Shown: positions 46,844 to 56,352, numbered from the stretch's first letter. The stretch is DNA of 64,000 nucleotides from JALOAD01 sp023228995 [NCBI: Candidatus Muiribacterium halophilum] (GCA_023228995.1 JALOAD010000007.1:1-64000), one strand, 5' to 3'. A program made the numbers and translations. The notes: a model not told the origin generated them from the letters alone.

Positions 46844-47878
46844 TTACAACCAACCTTTATTTTTTAAAACATCGTAAGCCAATTTAATCTGCCTTTCATT
46901 GAATTGTTTTTTATGTTCATTCCAGTTATATATATATTCAATAACATCATCAACATCTCTATAGCTTTCTTTTTTAACAGTCCAGTGAACTGTTGATAAT
47001 AATTCGAGTCCAAAAGGTGATTCAAAACCTTCAACTAATTCTGAAACTCTATTAAAGTTATATTTCATACTTTCATTTTCAGATAAAAAATTAGAAGCTT
47101 TTTTGAAAGCTTCATCAACCAGCTCTAATTGTACATCTGGTTTATTTTTGCCATCAGCAAAGCCTAAAATATAATGACCTTCCATTTTATTCAACACAGC
47201 TCTTAAATTATCCGCATAAGGTCCATAAAAATCTTTTACATATTTTAACTTTAAATCTTCCCCACTTTCCTGTAAAAAATATAACAATTTCTGAACTTCC
47301 AGCAAAGTAATAAATGGATCCATAAATGCTGCTAAATAACTATTTATCAAAACAATCAATACTGCTCTCCCCGGAGTCATATTTGGGATTTTTTTTTCTT
47401 TAACCATATCTTTAGCTTCAGGGGATCCTATCGGTTCAAAAACAAATATATTTACATCTACCAATTTTTCTAATTTTTCTTCAATTATTTTTTTCACTAA
47501 CTCCCATTTTAAACCACCAAGACCACAACCTAATGGCGGAATTGCAATAGAAGTAATATTAAATTTTTTGATAATTCTTACTAGATCATTTAAGCCATTT
47601 TCAATATATTCTAACTTGCTTAATTCTTTCCAATGTTTTTTTGTAGGAAAATTTATTATAAATTTTGGATTAAAAACATTCCTAGTTTCATAAACAAACA
47701 TTTTACCCGGAACTATTTTTTTTTGCTTACACTCAAATGAATACATCTTATAATTATCTGGGAACCTTTTCTTAAATTGAAGAGCTATTCCTTTACCCAT
47801 TATACCAACACAATTTACAGTATTAACTATAGCTTCTACATCCTCTTTTAATAAATCACCTGCTTTATATTTTATCAT
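46844..47878 (-). CDS. darG: DarG-type antitoxin (macrodomain)
   Basis: A 344-residue antitoxin. The N-terminal macrodomain (about 1-155; VNTVNCVGIMGKGIALQFK, PPLGCGLGGLKW) removes ADP-ribose from thymidine in DNA; the C-terminal part (about 165-344) corresponds to the domain that binds and neutralises DarT. It follows darT by 15 bases in the usual toxin-antitoxin order. Part of the repeat-bounded island. Confidence 0.93.
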   Translation of the reverse strand: MIKYKAGDLLKEDVEAIVNTVNCVGIMGKGIALQFKKRFPDNYKMYSFECKQKKIVPGKMFVYETRNVFNPKFIINFPTKKHWKELSKLEYIENGLNDLVRIIKKFNITSIAIPPLGCGLGGLKWELVKKIIEEKLEKLVDVNIFVFEPIGSPEAKDMVKEKKIPNMTPGRAVLIVLINSYLAAFMDPFITLLEVQKLLYFLQESGEDLKLKYVKDFYGPYADNLRAVLNKMEGHYILGFADGKNKPDVQLELVDEAFKKASNFLSENESMKYNFNRVSELVEGFESPFGLELLSTVHWTVKKESYRDVDDVIEYIYNWNEHKKQFNERQIKLAYDVLKNKGWL

Positions 47879-47893
47879 TTCAATATTTACCCC

Positions 47894-48529
47894 TTAATAA
47901 TACCACTCTTTTCTTATTTTAAGATTAGGTTTATTTCTACATGATACTAATATTTTCGTTATAATTTCAAATTCATTCATTGAATAAACACCTATTTCTT
48001 CAACTAAATTCCAAGAAAATTCATTTTCTATTAAAAATTCAGCTTGTTTCTTATCCCTATTTTGATTCCATTGATTACTATTAATTGCATTCCAATCTAA
48101 TTTGTTAAAATTTACCGGATTAGAGTAATCTTCAAAATAATTAGATCCTGCATTAGAACATGTAAATGCCCATCTCAACTTGTTTTCCTTAGCATACTCT
48201 AATGTTTTCTTTAAATCTGACACCAAATGAATAATCGGTTCTTGTCCACCTTTATAAGATAGCTCGGGATGATTCTGTTTTGAAAACATATACAACATCA
48301 CAGACCTTGGACAAAAATAAAATGGAACACATTGACCCACATATAAATCTTTATGAGATTTCAAAGGTATCTTTAATCTCCTATCTTTGATGGATTGCAT
48401 TCCAATATTAGTAATTTTATGATTTGTAACATTAGCATAAGAAAATATTTTTTGATTTTCAATAATAGATTCTAAATTATTATAATGTACTATATGATAT
48501 ATTTTAGAATTTTCTGGAATATTATACAT
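47894..48529 (-). CDS. darT: DarT-type DNA ADP-ribosyltransferase toxin
   Basis: A 211-residue toxin that ADP-ribosylates thymidine in single-stranded DNA, blocking replication; DarTG pairs also act in phage defence. Key elements are YHIVHYNNL near the N terminus, R50/R51, VPFYFCPRSVMLYM and the catalytic Glu (E164) in KQAEFLIE. All appear intact. A promoter lies about 37 bases upstream. The Shine-Dalgarno is weak, as is common for toxins. Confidence 0.93.
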   Translation of the reverse strand: MYNIPENSKIYHIVHYNNLESIIENQKIFSYANVTNHKITNIGMQSIKDRRLKIPLKSHKDLYVGQCVPFYFCPRSVMLYMFSKQNHPELSYKGGQEPIIHLVSDLKKTLEYAKENKLRWAFTCSNAGSNYFEDYSNPVNFNKLDWNAINSNQWNQNRDKKQAEFLIENEFSWNLVEEIGVYSMNEFEIITKILVSCRNKPNLKIRKEWYY

Positions 48530-48565
48530 TTATAAATATCTCTCAAGCATTAATTGATACTTCTG

Positions 48566-48595
48566 ATTATACATCACAATCCATAGAAAAAACAA
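48566..48595 (-). promoter_or_regulatory. Promoter of darTG
   Basis: Minus-strand TTGTTT (48595-48590), 18-base spacer, TATAAT (48571-48566). The darT ATG is at 48529. It lies inside the island, so the toxin pair carries its own promoter. Confidence 0.45.
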
Positions 48596-48638
48596 CAAAC
48601 ATATTTTACTATCAAAAACCTTAACTATCATTATATCA

Positions 48639-48686
48639 CATAAAAATTTTAGATTACAACAAACTCATACAAAAATTAGATTAAAA
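48639..48686 (+). repeat. 48-bp direct repeat, right copy (island boundary)
   Basis: Second copy of the CRP/FNR 3' end. Beyond it, 52 bases on, lies a terminator that would suit the CRP/FNR gene before insertion. The island between the repeats is about 3.3 kb. The remaining sequence to 48867 holds this terminator and a CTAAT-type repeat. Confidence 0.92.
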
Positions 48687-48737
48687 ATCTTAAAAATACA
48701 ATATTCCATTACTGTCCAAGAAAATTTTTATAAAAAA

Positions 48738-48759
48738 AAAGGTTCATTTCTGAACCTTT
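48738..48759. terminator. Bidirectional terminator
   Basis: AAAGGTTCA (48738-48746), TTTC loop, TGAACCTTT (48751-48759), with A-run before and T-run after. It can end hydA2 transcripts on the minus strand and was probably the original terminator of the CRP/FNR gene on the plus strand. Confidence 0.85.
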
Positions 48760-48796
48760 TTTTTAACATCCTTTAATTCTTTCAATCTTTCACTAA

Positions 48797-48850
48797 TTCT
48801 TAATTAGATGCGTCAGCATCGCTAATTGTGGCTTTAGTCACGCTAATGCT
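48797..48850. repeat. CTAAT-type hairpin repeat, locus 4
   Basis: TAATTA, hairpin GATGC-GTCA-GCATC (48807-48820), GCTAATT, hairpin-like GTGGCTTTAGTCAC, GCTAATG. It is the clearest copy of the family, with hairpins as beads between CTAAT motifs. Confidence 0.5.
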
Positions 48851-48867
48851 TCTTTTTTTACATTCAA

Positions 48868-50595
48868 CTATACATTCGAATCTCTTTTTGTGTATTTTGT
48901 GTGAAGCAGGTGATGAGATTTTTCTCCAAGAGGTTCTTTTAGAAACTCTTTATAAAGAGTATCTATTGCAGGATTTTTATGGGATTTTCTTAATTCCATA
49001 TTACAATCCTCACAATAAATTGCATCCATTCTAGCTTTTCTTTTATCAGGAGATGTTGGTCTTGGTTGTCCGCCACCACCAATACAACCACCAGGACAAC
49101 ACATTATTTCAATAAAATGATAGTCTGCTTCTCCTGCTCTTATTTTATCAAGAATTTTTCTTGCATTTGAAAGACCATTTGTTATAGCTACTTTTACATC
49201 AAGATTACCAACTGCAACTGTTGCTTCTTTAACTCCTTCCATTCCTCTAACCATTTTAAGATCTATATTTTCAAGTTCTGTATTTGTAACTACTTCATAA
49301 ACTGTTCTTAAAGCAGCTTCCATAACTCCACCTGATGCTCCAAATATTGCAGCAGCACCTGTTGAAATTCCTAAAGGAGCATCGTATTTTTCACCTTTTA
49401 TCTCAGCAAAATTAATACCTGCAATTTTAATCATTTTTGCAAGTTCTCTTGTTGTAAGAACAACATCAACATCCTGATAGCCTGAATCTTTCATCTCAGG
49501 TCTATTACACTCATATTTTTTTGCAGTACATGGCATTATCGAAACTACTTTGACTTTAGATGCATCAATTTGAGCTTTTTCAACATAATAAGTTTTTGCC
49601 AATGCTCCAAACATCTGCTGAGGAGATTTACATGATGATACATTAGGTATAAGATCTGAATAAAAAGTTTCCATAAACTTTATCCACCCTGGTGAACAGG
49701 AAGTTATCATAGGTAATGTTCCATTATTTTTTAGTCTATGCAAAAGTTCATGTCCTTCTTCTATAATTGTAAGATCTGCTGCAAAATCTGTATCAAAAAC
49801 TTTGTCAAATCCAAGTTTTCTTAATGAACCTACAAGTTTTTCTGTAGAAAGATAACCAGGTTCCATACCCATTTCTTCACCTATAGAAACTCTAATTGCA
49901 GGTGCTGTCTGAACAACAACATGTATATTAGGGTCTTCTATCCAATTCCATACCATATCAGTTTCATCTCTTTCATGAAGTGCTCCTGTAGGGCATACTG
50001 TAATACACTGTCCGCAATATGTACATGTTGTTTCATGAAGTTTTTTATTTCCAGTAGGTAGAACTAGTTTTTCATAACCTCTATTAAAAAATTCAAGTGC
50101 ATTAACAGACTGAACTTCCTGACATGCACGCACACATCTGCCACAGTTTATACATTTTTGATGTTCACGAACAATTACACCACTTTCATCTTCTGTTTTA
50201 AATGCTGGTAACTCATTTGAAAAATATATATCTGTCATATTAAATTCAGCAGCAAGTTTTTGTAATTCACATGAATTATTTCTTTCGCATACAAGACAAT
50301 CCTGAGGATGTCTTGAAAGAATAAGCTCAAGTGCCATTTTTCTTGCATCTCTGACTTCTTTTGTATTTGTTTTTACTTTCATTCCTTCATTTACTGGATA
50401 TGCGCATGATGGTTGAAAAGTTCTCATTCCCTCAATTTCTACAACACAAAGTCTGCATGAACCTTCTGGTCTAAGATCAGGATGATAGCAAAGTACTGGT
50501 ATTTCTATTCCAGCCTGTTTGCATGCTTCAAGAATTGTATAGTTTTCTGGTACTTGATATTCCTTACCGTCGATAGTTATATTAATATTCTTCAT
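48868..50595 (-). CDS. hydA: [FeFe]-hydrogenase catalytic subunit HydA, second set
   Basis: A 575-residue M3-type hydrogenase. N-terminal [2Fe-2S]: C36, C47, C50, C64; His-ligated [4Fe-4S]: H96, C100, C103, C109; two [4Fe-4S]: C148/C151/C154/C158 and C191/C194/C197/C201. H-cluster loops: TSCSPGW (298-304), MPCTAKK and CPGGCIGGGGQP. The second Cys of the usual TSCCP is Ser301. The small-subunit tail (RKSHKNPAIDTLYKEFL, LLHTKY) is fused. It overlaps hydB2 by 4 bases. It makes or uses H2 with the HydB/HydC diaphorase; there is no C-terminal [2Fe-2S] extension. Confidence 0.94.
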   Translation of the reverse strand: MKNINITIDGKEYQVPENYTILEACKQAGIEIPVLCYHPDLRPEGSCRLCVVEIEGMRTFQPSCAYPVNEGMKVKTNTKEVRDARKMALELILSRHPQDCLVCERNNSCELQKLAAEFNMTDIYFSNELPAFKTEDESGVIVREHQKCINCGRCVRACQEVQSVNALEFFNRGYEKLVLPTGNKKLHETTCTYCGQCITVCPTGALHERDETDMVWNWIEDPNIHVVVQTAPAIRVSIGEEMGMEPGYLSTEKLVGSLRKLGFDKVFDTDFAADLTIIEEGHELLHRLKNNGTLPMITSCSPGWIKFMETFYSDLIPNVSSCKSPQQMFGALAKTYYVEKAQIDASKVKVVSIMPCTAKKYECNRPEMKDSGYQDVDVVLTTRELAKMIKIAGINFAEIKGEKYDAPLGISTGAAAIFGASGGVMEAALRTVYEVVTNTELENIDLKMVRGMEGVKEATVAVGNLDVKVAITNGLSNARKILDKIRAGEADYHFIEIMCCPGGCIGGGGQPRPTSPDKRKARMDAIYCEDCNMELRKSHKNPAIDTLYKEFLKEPLGEKSHHLLHTKYTKRDSNV

Positions 50596-52178
50596 TTTTT
50601 ACCCTCCTTAACACCTTCCATCATTTCTTTTTCAAAATGTGTCATTGCATCTAAAAAAGGATTAACAGCTGCCTGTCCTAAACCACAAAAAGATGCATTT
50701 TTCATAACTTTACAAAGATCTTTCATTTTAGAAATATCACTTTTTTTCCCTTCTTTTTTGTTTAATTTTTCCATAAACTGATAAATTCTAAAAGTTCCTT
50801 CTCTGCAAGGAGTACATTTACCACAAGATTCATGCTTAAAAAACTTTGCAACACTTTTTAAATAATCATTAATATGAATATCTTCAGATACAAATAAAAT
50901 AACACCTGAACCATGTGTAAGATCTGATGATGCAAGAGTATTAAGATCTAATTTTATATCAAAATTATTAAAAGGAACAATATTTCCAGATGAACCACCA
51001 ATATGGGCAAATTTGACTTTTTTACCTGAACGGGTTCCTTTTGCTATATTTTCAAAAACTTCTTTAAGAGAAATTCCCATAGGAACTTCTATAAGACCTT
51101 TTTCATTTATATCACCAAGAATTGTAAATACTTTAGTCCCAGCACTTCCTTTAACTCCAAGTTTTTTAAACCAATCACTACCATTAAGTATAATCTGAGG
51201 AATATTTGCCAAAGTTTCAACATTATTAACAATTGTTGGTTTTCCAAAAAGTCCGCAAACAGGAGGATAAGGTGGTTTTAATCTTGGCTCACCTCTTTTG
51301 CCTTCAATTGATTCAATAAGAGCTGTTTCTTCTCCACATACATAAGCTCCACCACCAAGACAAACTTCAATATTAAAAGAAAAATCTGAATCAAATATAT
51401 TTTCACCTAAAAAGTTATGTTCTTCTGCATCTTTTATAGCTTTTTTTATTCTATCTATAGAAAGTTTATATTCACCTCTTACATATATATAACCTTTATT
51501 AGCTCCAATTGCATAAGCACATATTGCCATTGCTTCAATAACAGCGTGTGGATCTCCTTCCATTATTAATCTGTCTTTAAATGTTCCAGGTTCTCCTTCA
51601 TCTGCATTACATATAACATATTTTTGACTTGATTCAGTATTATATGTAAATTCCCATTTTTTTCCTGTAGGAAATGCAGCTCCACCTCTTCCTTTTAACT
51701 CAGAATTTTTTACAATATCAATTACTTCTTTTGGAGTATTTTCATTTAATACTTTTCCAAGAGCCATATATCCATCTTTTGCTATATATTCAATAATGTT
51801 TTCAGGATCTATAGATCCTGCATTTTTTAAAACTATTCTAACCTGTCCATCAAGTAATTTTTCTTGTTTTCCTGCACAAATATCTTTTTGAGAAGATTCT
51901 ATAGCCATAAGTCTTTTTACAGGACGACCTTTTATAAGATGTTCTTCAACAAGTTCTTTTATATCTTCAGGTTTAATTCCGGTATAAATAATACCTTCTG
52001 GATAAATTATCATACTTACGCCGTTATAACCTAAACTTCCTGTTTCAACAATTCTAATTTCATTTACAATATTTTTTTCTTTAAGTTGTTTTTCTAAAGT
52101 ATCTCTTACACCTTTAGCACCTGCAAGAAGTGATGGTGTATCCATACCCAAAATAATATGCGATCTGTAAAATTTCAT
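50592..52178 (-). CDS. hydB: NuoF-like diaphorase subunit HydB, second set, cluster-depleted
   Basis: A 528-residue flavoprotein subunit passing electrons between NAD(P)H and the hydrogenase. The NuoF core is intact: FMN/NADH regions GRGGAAFPTGKKW and NADEGEPGTFKDR, and the [4Fe-4S] motif SCGKCTPCREG. However the N-terminal thioredoxin-like domain has lost all four [2Fe-2S] Cys seen in the first set (Gly11, Ser16, Ser48, Asn52 in place of Cys), and the C-terminal two-[4Fe-4S] ferredoxin domain is absent. This points to a simpler electron path than in bifurcating HydB. It is 14 bases downstream of hydC2. Confidence 0.93.
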   Translation of the reverse strand: MKFYRSHIILGMDTPSLLAGAKGVRDTLEKQLKEKNIVNEIRIVETGSLGYNGVSMIIYPEGIIYTGIKPEDIKELVEEHLIKGRPVKRLMAIESSQKDICAGKQEKLLDGQVRIVLKNAGSIDPENIIEYIAKDGYMALGKVLNENTPKEVIDIVKNSELKGRGGAAFPTGKKWEFTYNTESSQKYVICNADEGEPGTFKDRLIMEGDPHAVIEAMAICAYAIGANKGYIYVRGEYKLSIDRIKKAIKDAEEHNFLGENIFDSDFSFNIEVCLGGGAYVCGEETALIESIEGKRGEPRLKPPYPPVCGLFGKPTIVNNVETLANIPQIILNGSDWFKKLGVKGSAGTKVFTILGDINEKGLIEVPMGISLKEVFENIAKGTRSGKKVKFAHIGGSSGNIVPFNNFDIKLDLNTLASSDLTHGSGVILFVSEDIHINDYLKSVAKFFKHESCGKCTPCREGTFRIYQFMEKLNKKEGKKSDISKMKDLCKVMKNASFCGLGQAAVNPFLDAMTHFEKEMMEGVKEGKK

Positions 52179-52192
52179 ATCTTCCCCCTAAA

Positions 52193-52657
52193 TTATTCGT
52201 ATTTTGCAATTATATCTTTTACCATTTCAGGTTTAAGATTCCCATGTACATCTTCATTAATCATAACTGCCGGTGCAACAGCACATAAACCAAGGCAAGC
52301 ACAGTGTTCAAGGGTAAACTTACCATCTTTTGTTGTTTCACCAACTTTAATGCCAAGTTCGTCTACAAAACTATTAATAACAGCTTCTGCACCTAATACA
52401 TGACACGGACATGATTCACACATTCTTATTACATATTTACCTCTTTTTTTGTTTGAAAACATAGTGTAAAAAGAAGTAACACCATACAATTTGTTTAAAG
52501 GTAATTTTGTGTAATCTGAAATTTTTTTCATACAATCATCACAAATATAATTTTCTTTACTACTATTTTGGATCTTATGAAGTATTTCCATAAGATTTCC
52601 TTTTTCTTCTGAATATTCTTTGAGAATTTTGCCAACATCAACATTGCAACAAGTCAT
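52193..52657 (-). CDS. hydC: NuoE-like [2Fe-2S] subunit HydC, second set
   Basis: A 154-residue NuoE-type subunit that sits next to the FMN of HydB. [2Fe-2S] ligands are in CESCPC and CACLGLC; extra Cys pairs at the N terminus (TCC, CDDC) are not standard. The start is ATG 52657, five bases after GGAGG; a TTG four codons upstream has no site. It is the first gene of the second hydrogenase operon, after the terminator of the first. Confidence 0.93.
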   Translation of the reverse strand: MTCCNVDVGKILKEYSEEKGNLMEILHKIQNSSKENYICDDCMKKISDYTKLPLNKLYGVTSFYTMFSNKKRGKYVIRMCESCPCHVLGAEAVINSFVDELGIKVGETTKDGKFTLEHCACLGLCAVAPAVMINEDVHGNLKPEMVKDIIAKYE

Positions 52658-52771
52658 AGTTTCCTCCAAATTCCCTAATACAGGGATAATGTTTTTGTAT
52701 TATTGTTATATTTTAATATATAAATAAATATTAATTATGCTAGATTAAGAACTGCGACATCATGCAAGACA

Positions 52772-52797
52772 AAAAGGGCAGATTTCTCTGCCCTTTT
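52772..52797 (-). terminator. Terminator of the first hydrogenase operon
   Basis: AAAAGGGCAG (52772-52781), loop ATTTCT, CTGCCCTTTT (52788-52797); on the minus strand a T-run follows. It lies just after the hydA1 stop and separates the two hydrogenase sets. Confidence 0.88.
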
Positions 52798-52802
52798 ATA
52801 TT

Positions 52803-54554
52803 TTATTTTTTTAGATTTTCATAGTATTTCTGTTGTGTATAATGAGTATGCAATAACTCATGAGCTTTATGACCATTAGGTTCTCCAAGAAATTCCTTAT
52901 ATAGAACCTGAATTGCAGGATTTTCATGTGATTTTCTAATAGGCATATCTTTATCACCTTTATAAATTCCTTCAATTCTCTGTTTTCTGATTTCAGTAGT
53001 TGTTGGTATTGGCTGTCCGCCTCCACCTATACACCCACCAGGACAAGCCATTATCTCAATAAAATGATAATCAGCTTCTCCAGCTTGAACTTTTTCCATA
53101 AGTTTTCTTGCATTACCAAGACCACTTGCAACAGCTACTTTTACATCAACTGGATTACCATCAATTTGTGTACTTACAGTAGCTTCTTTAAAACCATCAA
53201 GTTTAAGTCCTCTAACTCCTACATAATCAACATTTTTTATTTCATGACCTTCAATTACTTCAAGTGCGGTTCTTAATGCTGCTTCCATAACTCCACCTGA
53301 AGCTCCAAATATAAGTCCAGCTCCTGTTGAGATTCCAATAGGATCGTCTGGTCCTTCATCAGGAAGATTTAAAAAGTCAATTTCAGATTGTCTTATCATC
53401 TTTGCAAATTCTCTTGTAGTTATTGCAATATCAACATCTGAATATCCATCTCTTCCCATTTCAGGTCTCTTTGCCTCGCCTTTTTTAGCAGTACATGGCA
53501 TAACAGATATGCTTACTATTTTTTTAGGATCTAATTTCATTTTTTCAGCAAAATAAGTTTTTACCATTGCACCCTGCATCTGTTGAGGAGATTTGCATGT
53601 TGATAGATTTGGCAGTAAATCTGGGAAAAAAGTTTCAATAAAATTTACCCAGCCTGGTGAACAGGAAGTTATCATCGGTAATGTTCCACCGTTTTTAACT
53701 CTATTAATAAATTCGTAACCTTCTTCCATAATTGTTAAATCTGCTGCAAAATCAGTATCAAAAATATGATCAAAACCCATTCTTCTCATAGCTGCAAATA
53801 TTTTGCCAGTTACTATTGAGCCAGGTTTTAATCCAAATTCTTCTCCTAATGTAACTCTAACTGAAGGAGCAACCTGTATAACAGTTATTTTATCAGGATT
53901 ATAAATTGCATCCCAAACTTCATCAATGTTTTCATTATCTTTAAGTGCTCCAACTGGACAATTAAGAACACATTGACCACATCCAGTACATACTGAATCT
54001 TTAAAAGGTAAATTAAATGGAGTTCCAACTTCGGAATCAAATCCTCTTTTTTGAGAAAAAATAGCTCCAACAGTCTGAACTTCATTACACATAGTTTCAC
54101 ATCTTTTACAGTATATACATTTACTTCCATCATAATTAAGTTGTAAAGTATCGTTATCCTTTCCTCTTGAACTTGTTGCTCCTCTAAAAGGAACAATATC
54201 AACTCCAAGCTCTGCTGCTAATGTCTGAAGTTCACATCTTGTATTTCTTTCACAAGTAAGACAAGCTGTTGGATGATCTGAAAGAATAAGTTCTAAAACA
54301 AATTTTCTTGTATCCCTGACTTTTTTAGTATTAGTTTTTACAATCATACCGTCAACAACAGGTGTTGTACATGAAGCCTGAAGTTTTGGATTACCTTCTA
54401 TATCAACCAAACACATTCTACATGCACCGATTTTTTGTATTTCAGGTATATGACAAAGTGTAGGTATTTTAAGTCCAATCTTGTTTGCTGCTTCGAGAAT
54501 GGTGCTCCCCTTTTCAACTTTTACATCCATTCCATTTATATTTATATTTAACAT
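52803..54554 (-). CDS. hydA: [FeFe]-hydrogenase catalytic subunit HydA, first set
   Basis: A 583-residue M3-type hydrogenase with the same layout as the second copy: [2Fe-2S] C34, C45, C48, C62; H94/C98/C101/C107; C146/C149/C152/C156; C189/C192/C195/C199; H-cluster loops TSCSPGW, MPCTAKK, CPGGCIGGGGQP; small-subunit tail RKSHENPAIQVLYKEFL. It also has Ser for the second L1 Cys. It is the last gene of the operon from hydG and follows hydB1 by 13 bases. With HydB1/HydC1 and all clusters present it is a candidate electron-bifurcating enzyme. Confidence 0.95.
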   Translation of the reverse strand: MLNININGMDVKVEKGSTILEAANKIGLKIPTLCHIPEIQKIGACRMCLVDIEGNPKLQASCTTPVVDGMIVKTNTKKVRDTRKFVLELILSDHPTACLTCERNTRCELQTLAAELGVDIVPFRGATSSRGKDNDTLQLNYDGSKCIYCKRCETMCNEVQTVGAIFSQKRGFDSEVGTPFNLPFKDSVCTGCGQCVLNCPVGALKDNENIDEVWDAIYNPDKITVIQVAPSVRVTLGEEFGLKPGSIVTGKIFAAMRRMGFDHIFDTDFAADLTIMEEGYEFINRVKNGGTLPMITSCSPGWVNFIETFFPDLLPNLSTCKSPQQMQGAMVKTYFAEKMKLDPKKIVSISVMPCTAKKGEAKRPEMGRDGYSDVDIAITTREFAKMIRQSEIDFLNLPDEGPDDPIGISTGAGLIFGASGGVMEAALRTALEVIEGHEIKNVDYVGVRGLKLDGFKEATVSTQIDGNPVDVKVAVASGLGNARKLMEKVQAGEADYHFIEIMACPGGCIGGGGQPIPTTTEIRKQRIEGIYKGDKDMPIRKSHENPAIQVLYKEFLGEPNGHKAHELLHTHYTQQKYYENLKK

Positions 54555-54567
54555 GCTAAGAAGCCTC

Positions 54568-56352
54568 CTATTCTACGGTTATAGCATCAAATGGGCATTT
54601 ATCATAACACATACCACATTTAATACACGCAGTCTGATCTATAATATGCATTTCTTTTCTTTCACCAGAAATAACATTTACAGGACAAGCTCTTTTACAG
54701 ACTCCGCAACCTACACATTTTTCTGTAATCTCATACTTTATAAGTGCTTTACAAACTTTAGTTTTACATTTTTTCTTTTCTATATGTTCAATATATTCAT
54801 CCTCAAAATATCTTAAAGTAGAAAGAACTGGATTTGGAGCTGTTTGTCCAAGACCACAGAGAGCAGCTTCTTTTATGTTTGAAGCAAGAATTCTTAATCT
54901 GTTAAGATCTTCCATTTCTGCTCTTCCTGAAGTAATTTTTTCAAGGATTTCATACATTCTTTTAGTACCAATTCTGCAAGGTACACATTTTCCACAGGAT
55001 TCATCAACACAAAACTGCATAAAGAATTTTGCAAGATCAACCATGCAAGTATCTTCACTCATTACAATAAGTCCACCTGAACCCATCATAGTTCCAAGTG
55101 TTTTTAATGTATCAAAATCTACTTTTATATCAAGATGTTCAGCTGGAATACATCCACCAGATGGTCCACCTGTCTGAGCAGCTTTAAATTTCTTACCACC
55201 CAAAACTCCGCCACCTATATCAAATACAATTTCTCTTAATGAAGTTCCCATTGGGACTTCAACAAGACCTGCATTTGTAATATCACCAGCAAGAGCAAAA
55301 ACTTTTGTACCAGGATTTTTTTCAGTACCAATTGTTCTAAAATGTTCCCATCCATGCTGAATTATATAAGTTATATTAGCCCAAGTTTCAACATTATTGA
55401 TAACAGTAGGTTTGTTAAATAAACCTTTAACTGCCGGATAAGGTGGTCTTGGTCTTGGCTCGCCTCTTTTACCTTCAATTGATTCAATCAAAGCTGTTTC
55501 TTCACCACAAACAAAAGCTCCAGCACCAATTCTAACATCCATATTAAATGAAAAATCAGTTCCTAGAATATTTTTGCCAAGAAGTCCATATTTTTCAGCC
55601 TGTTTTATTGCTAAATTAAGTCTTTCAATTGCCAGAGGATATTCTGCTCTACAATATACATAACCCTGATTAGCCCCAACAGCATAACCAGCTATCATCA
55701 TGCCTTCTATAATAAGATGAGGATCTCCTTCAAGAACTGATCTATCCATAAATGCACCAGGATCACCTTCATCCGCATTACAAACTATATATTTTTGATC
55801 TCCTTCAGATTTAGATGTGAAATCCCATTTAACACCAGCTGGAAATCCTCCACCACCTCTACCACGAAGACCTGATTTTTTAATAATATCTATAACTTCT
55901 GACTTGCTCATTTCAAAAGCTTTTGCACAAGCTTCATAGCCATCTCTTGCAATATATTCTTCAATTTTTGTAGGATCAATAAATCCACAATTTCTTAGAA
56001 CTATTTTTTTTTGTCTTTTAAAAAATTCTATTTCATTTATTTTTTTAATTATTTTTTCATCAGGAGTCTTATAAAGGTATTTTTCAACAACTCTTCCTTT
56101 AACAACATGTTCTTCAACTATTTCAGCCATATTTTCAGGTTTTAGTTTTTTATAAAAAACACCCTCAGGATATATAACAGCTATAGGTCCTAATTCACAT
56201 GCTCCCATACAACCTGTTTCAAGTACCATAATTTCATTTTGCAAATTATTTTCTTTTAGAGCTTTTTTTAAAGCTTCGCTAACTTCTTTACAACCTGAAG
56301 TAATACAACCAGCTCCAGCACAAACAAGTATATGCATTCTATATAAAGACAT
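54568..56352 (-). CDS. hydB: NuoF-like diaphorase subunit HydB, first set, full cluster complement
   Basis: A 594-residue subunit with four parts: N-terminal thioredoxin-like [2Fe-2S] domain (C11, C16, C48, C52), NuoF core (GRGGGGFPAGVKW, NADEGDPGAFMDR), [4Fe-4S] motif SCGKCVPCRIG, and a C-terminal two-[4Fe-4S] ferredoxin domain (CVGCGVCKRACP, CIKCGMCYDKCP). This matches HydB of electron-bifurcating hydrogenases, which use NADH and reduced ferredoxin together. It shares its start with the stop of hydC1. Confidence 0.95.
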   Translation of the reverse strand: MSLYRMHILVCAGAGCITSGCKEVSEALKKALKENNLQNEIMVLETGCMGACELGPIAVIYPEGVFYKKLKPENMAEIVEEHVVKGRVVEKYLYKTPDEKIIKKINEIEFFKRQKKIVLRNCGFIDPTKIEEYIARDGYEACAKAFEMSKSEVIDIIKKSGLRGRGGGGFPAGVKWDFTSKSEGDQKYIVCNADEGDPGAFMDRSVLEGDPHLIIEGMMIAGYAVGANQGYVYCRAEYPLAIERLNLAIKQAEKYGLLGKNILGTDFSFNMDVRIGAGAFVCGEETALIESIEGKRGEPRPRPPYPAVKGLFNKPTVINNVETWANITYIIQHGWEHFRTIGTEKNPGTKVFALAGDITNAGLVEVPMGTSLREIVFDIGGGVLGGKKFKAAQTGGPSGGCIPAEHLDIKVDFDTLKTLGTMMGSGGLIVMSEDTCMVDLAKFFMQFCVDESCGKCVPCRIGTKRMYEILEKITSGRAEMEDLNRLRILASNIKEAALCGLGQTAPNPVLSTLRYFEDEYIEHIEKKKCKTKVCKALIKYEITEKCVGCGVCKRACPVNVISGERKEMHIIDQTACIKCGMCYDKCPFDAITVE

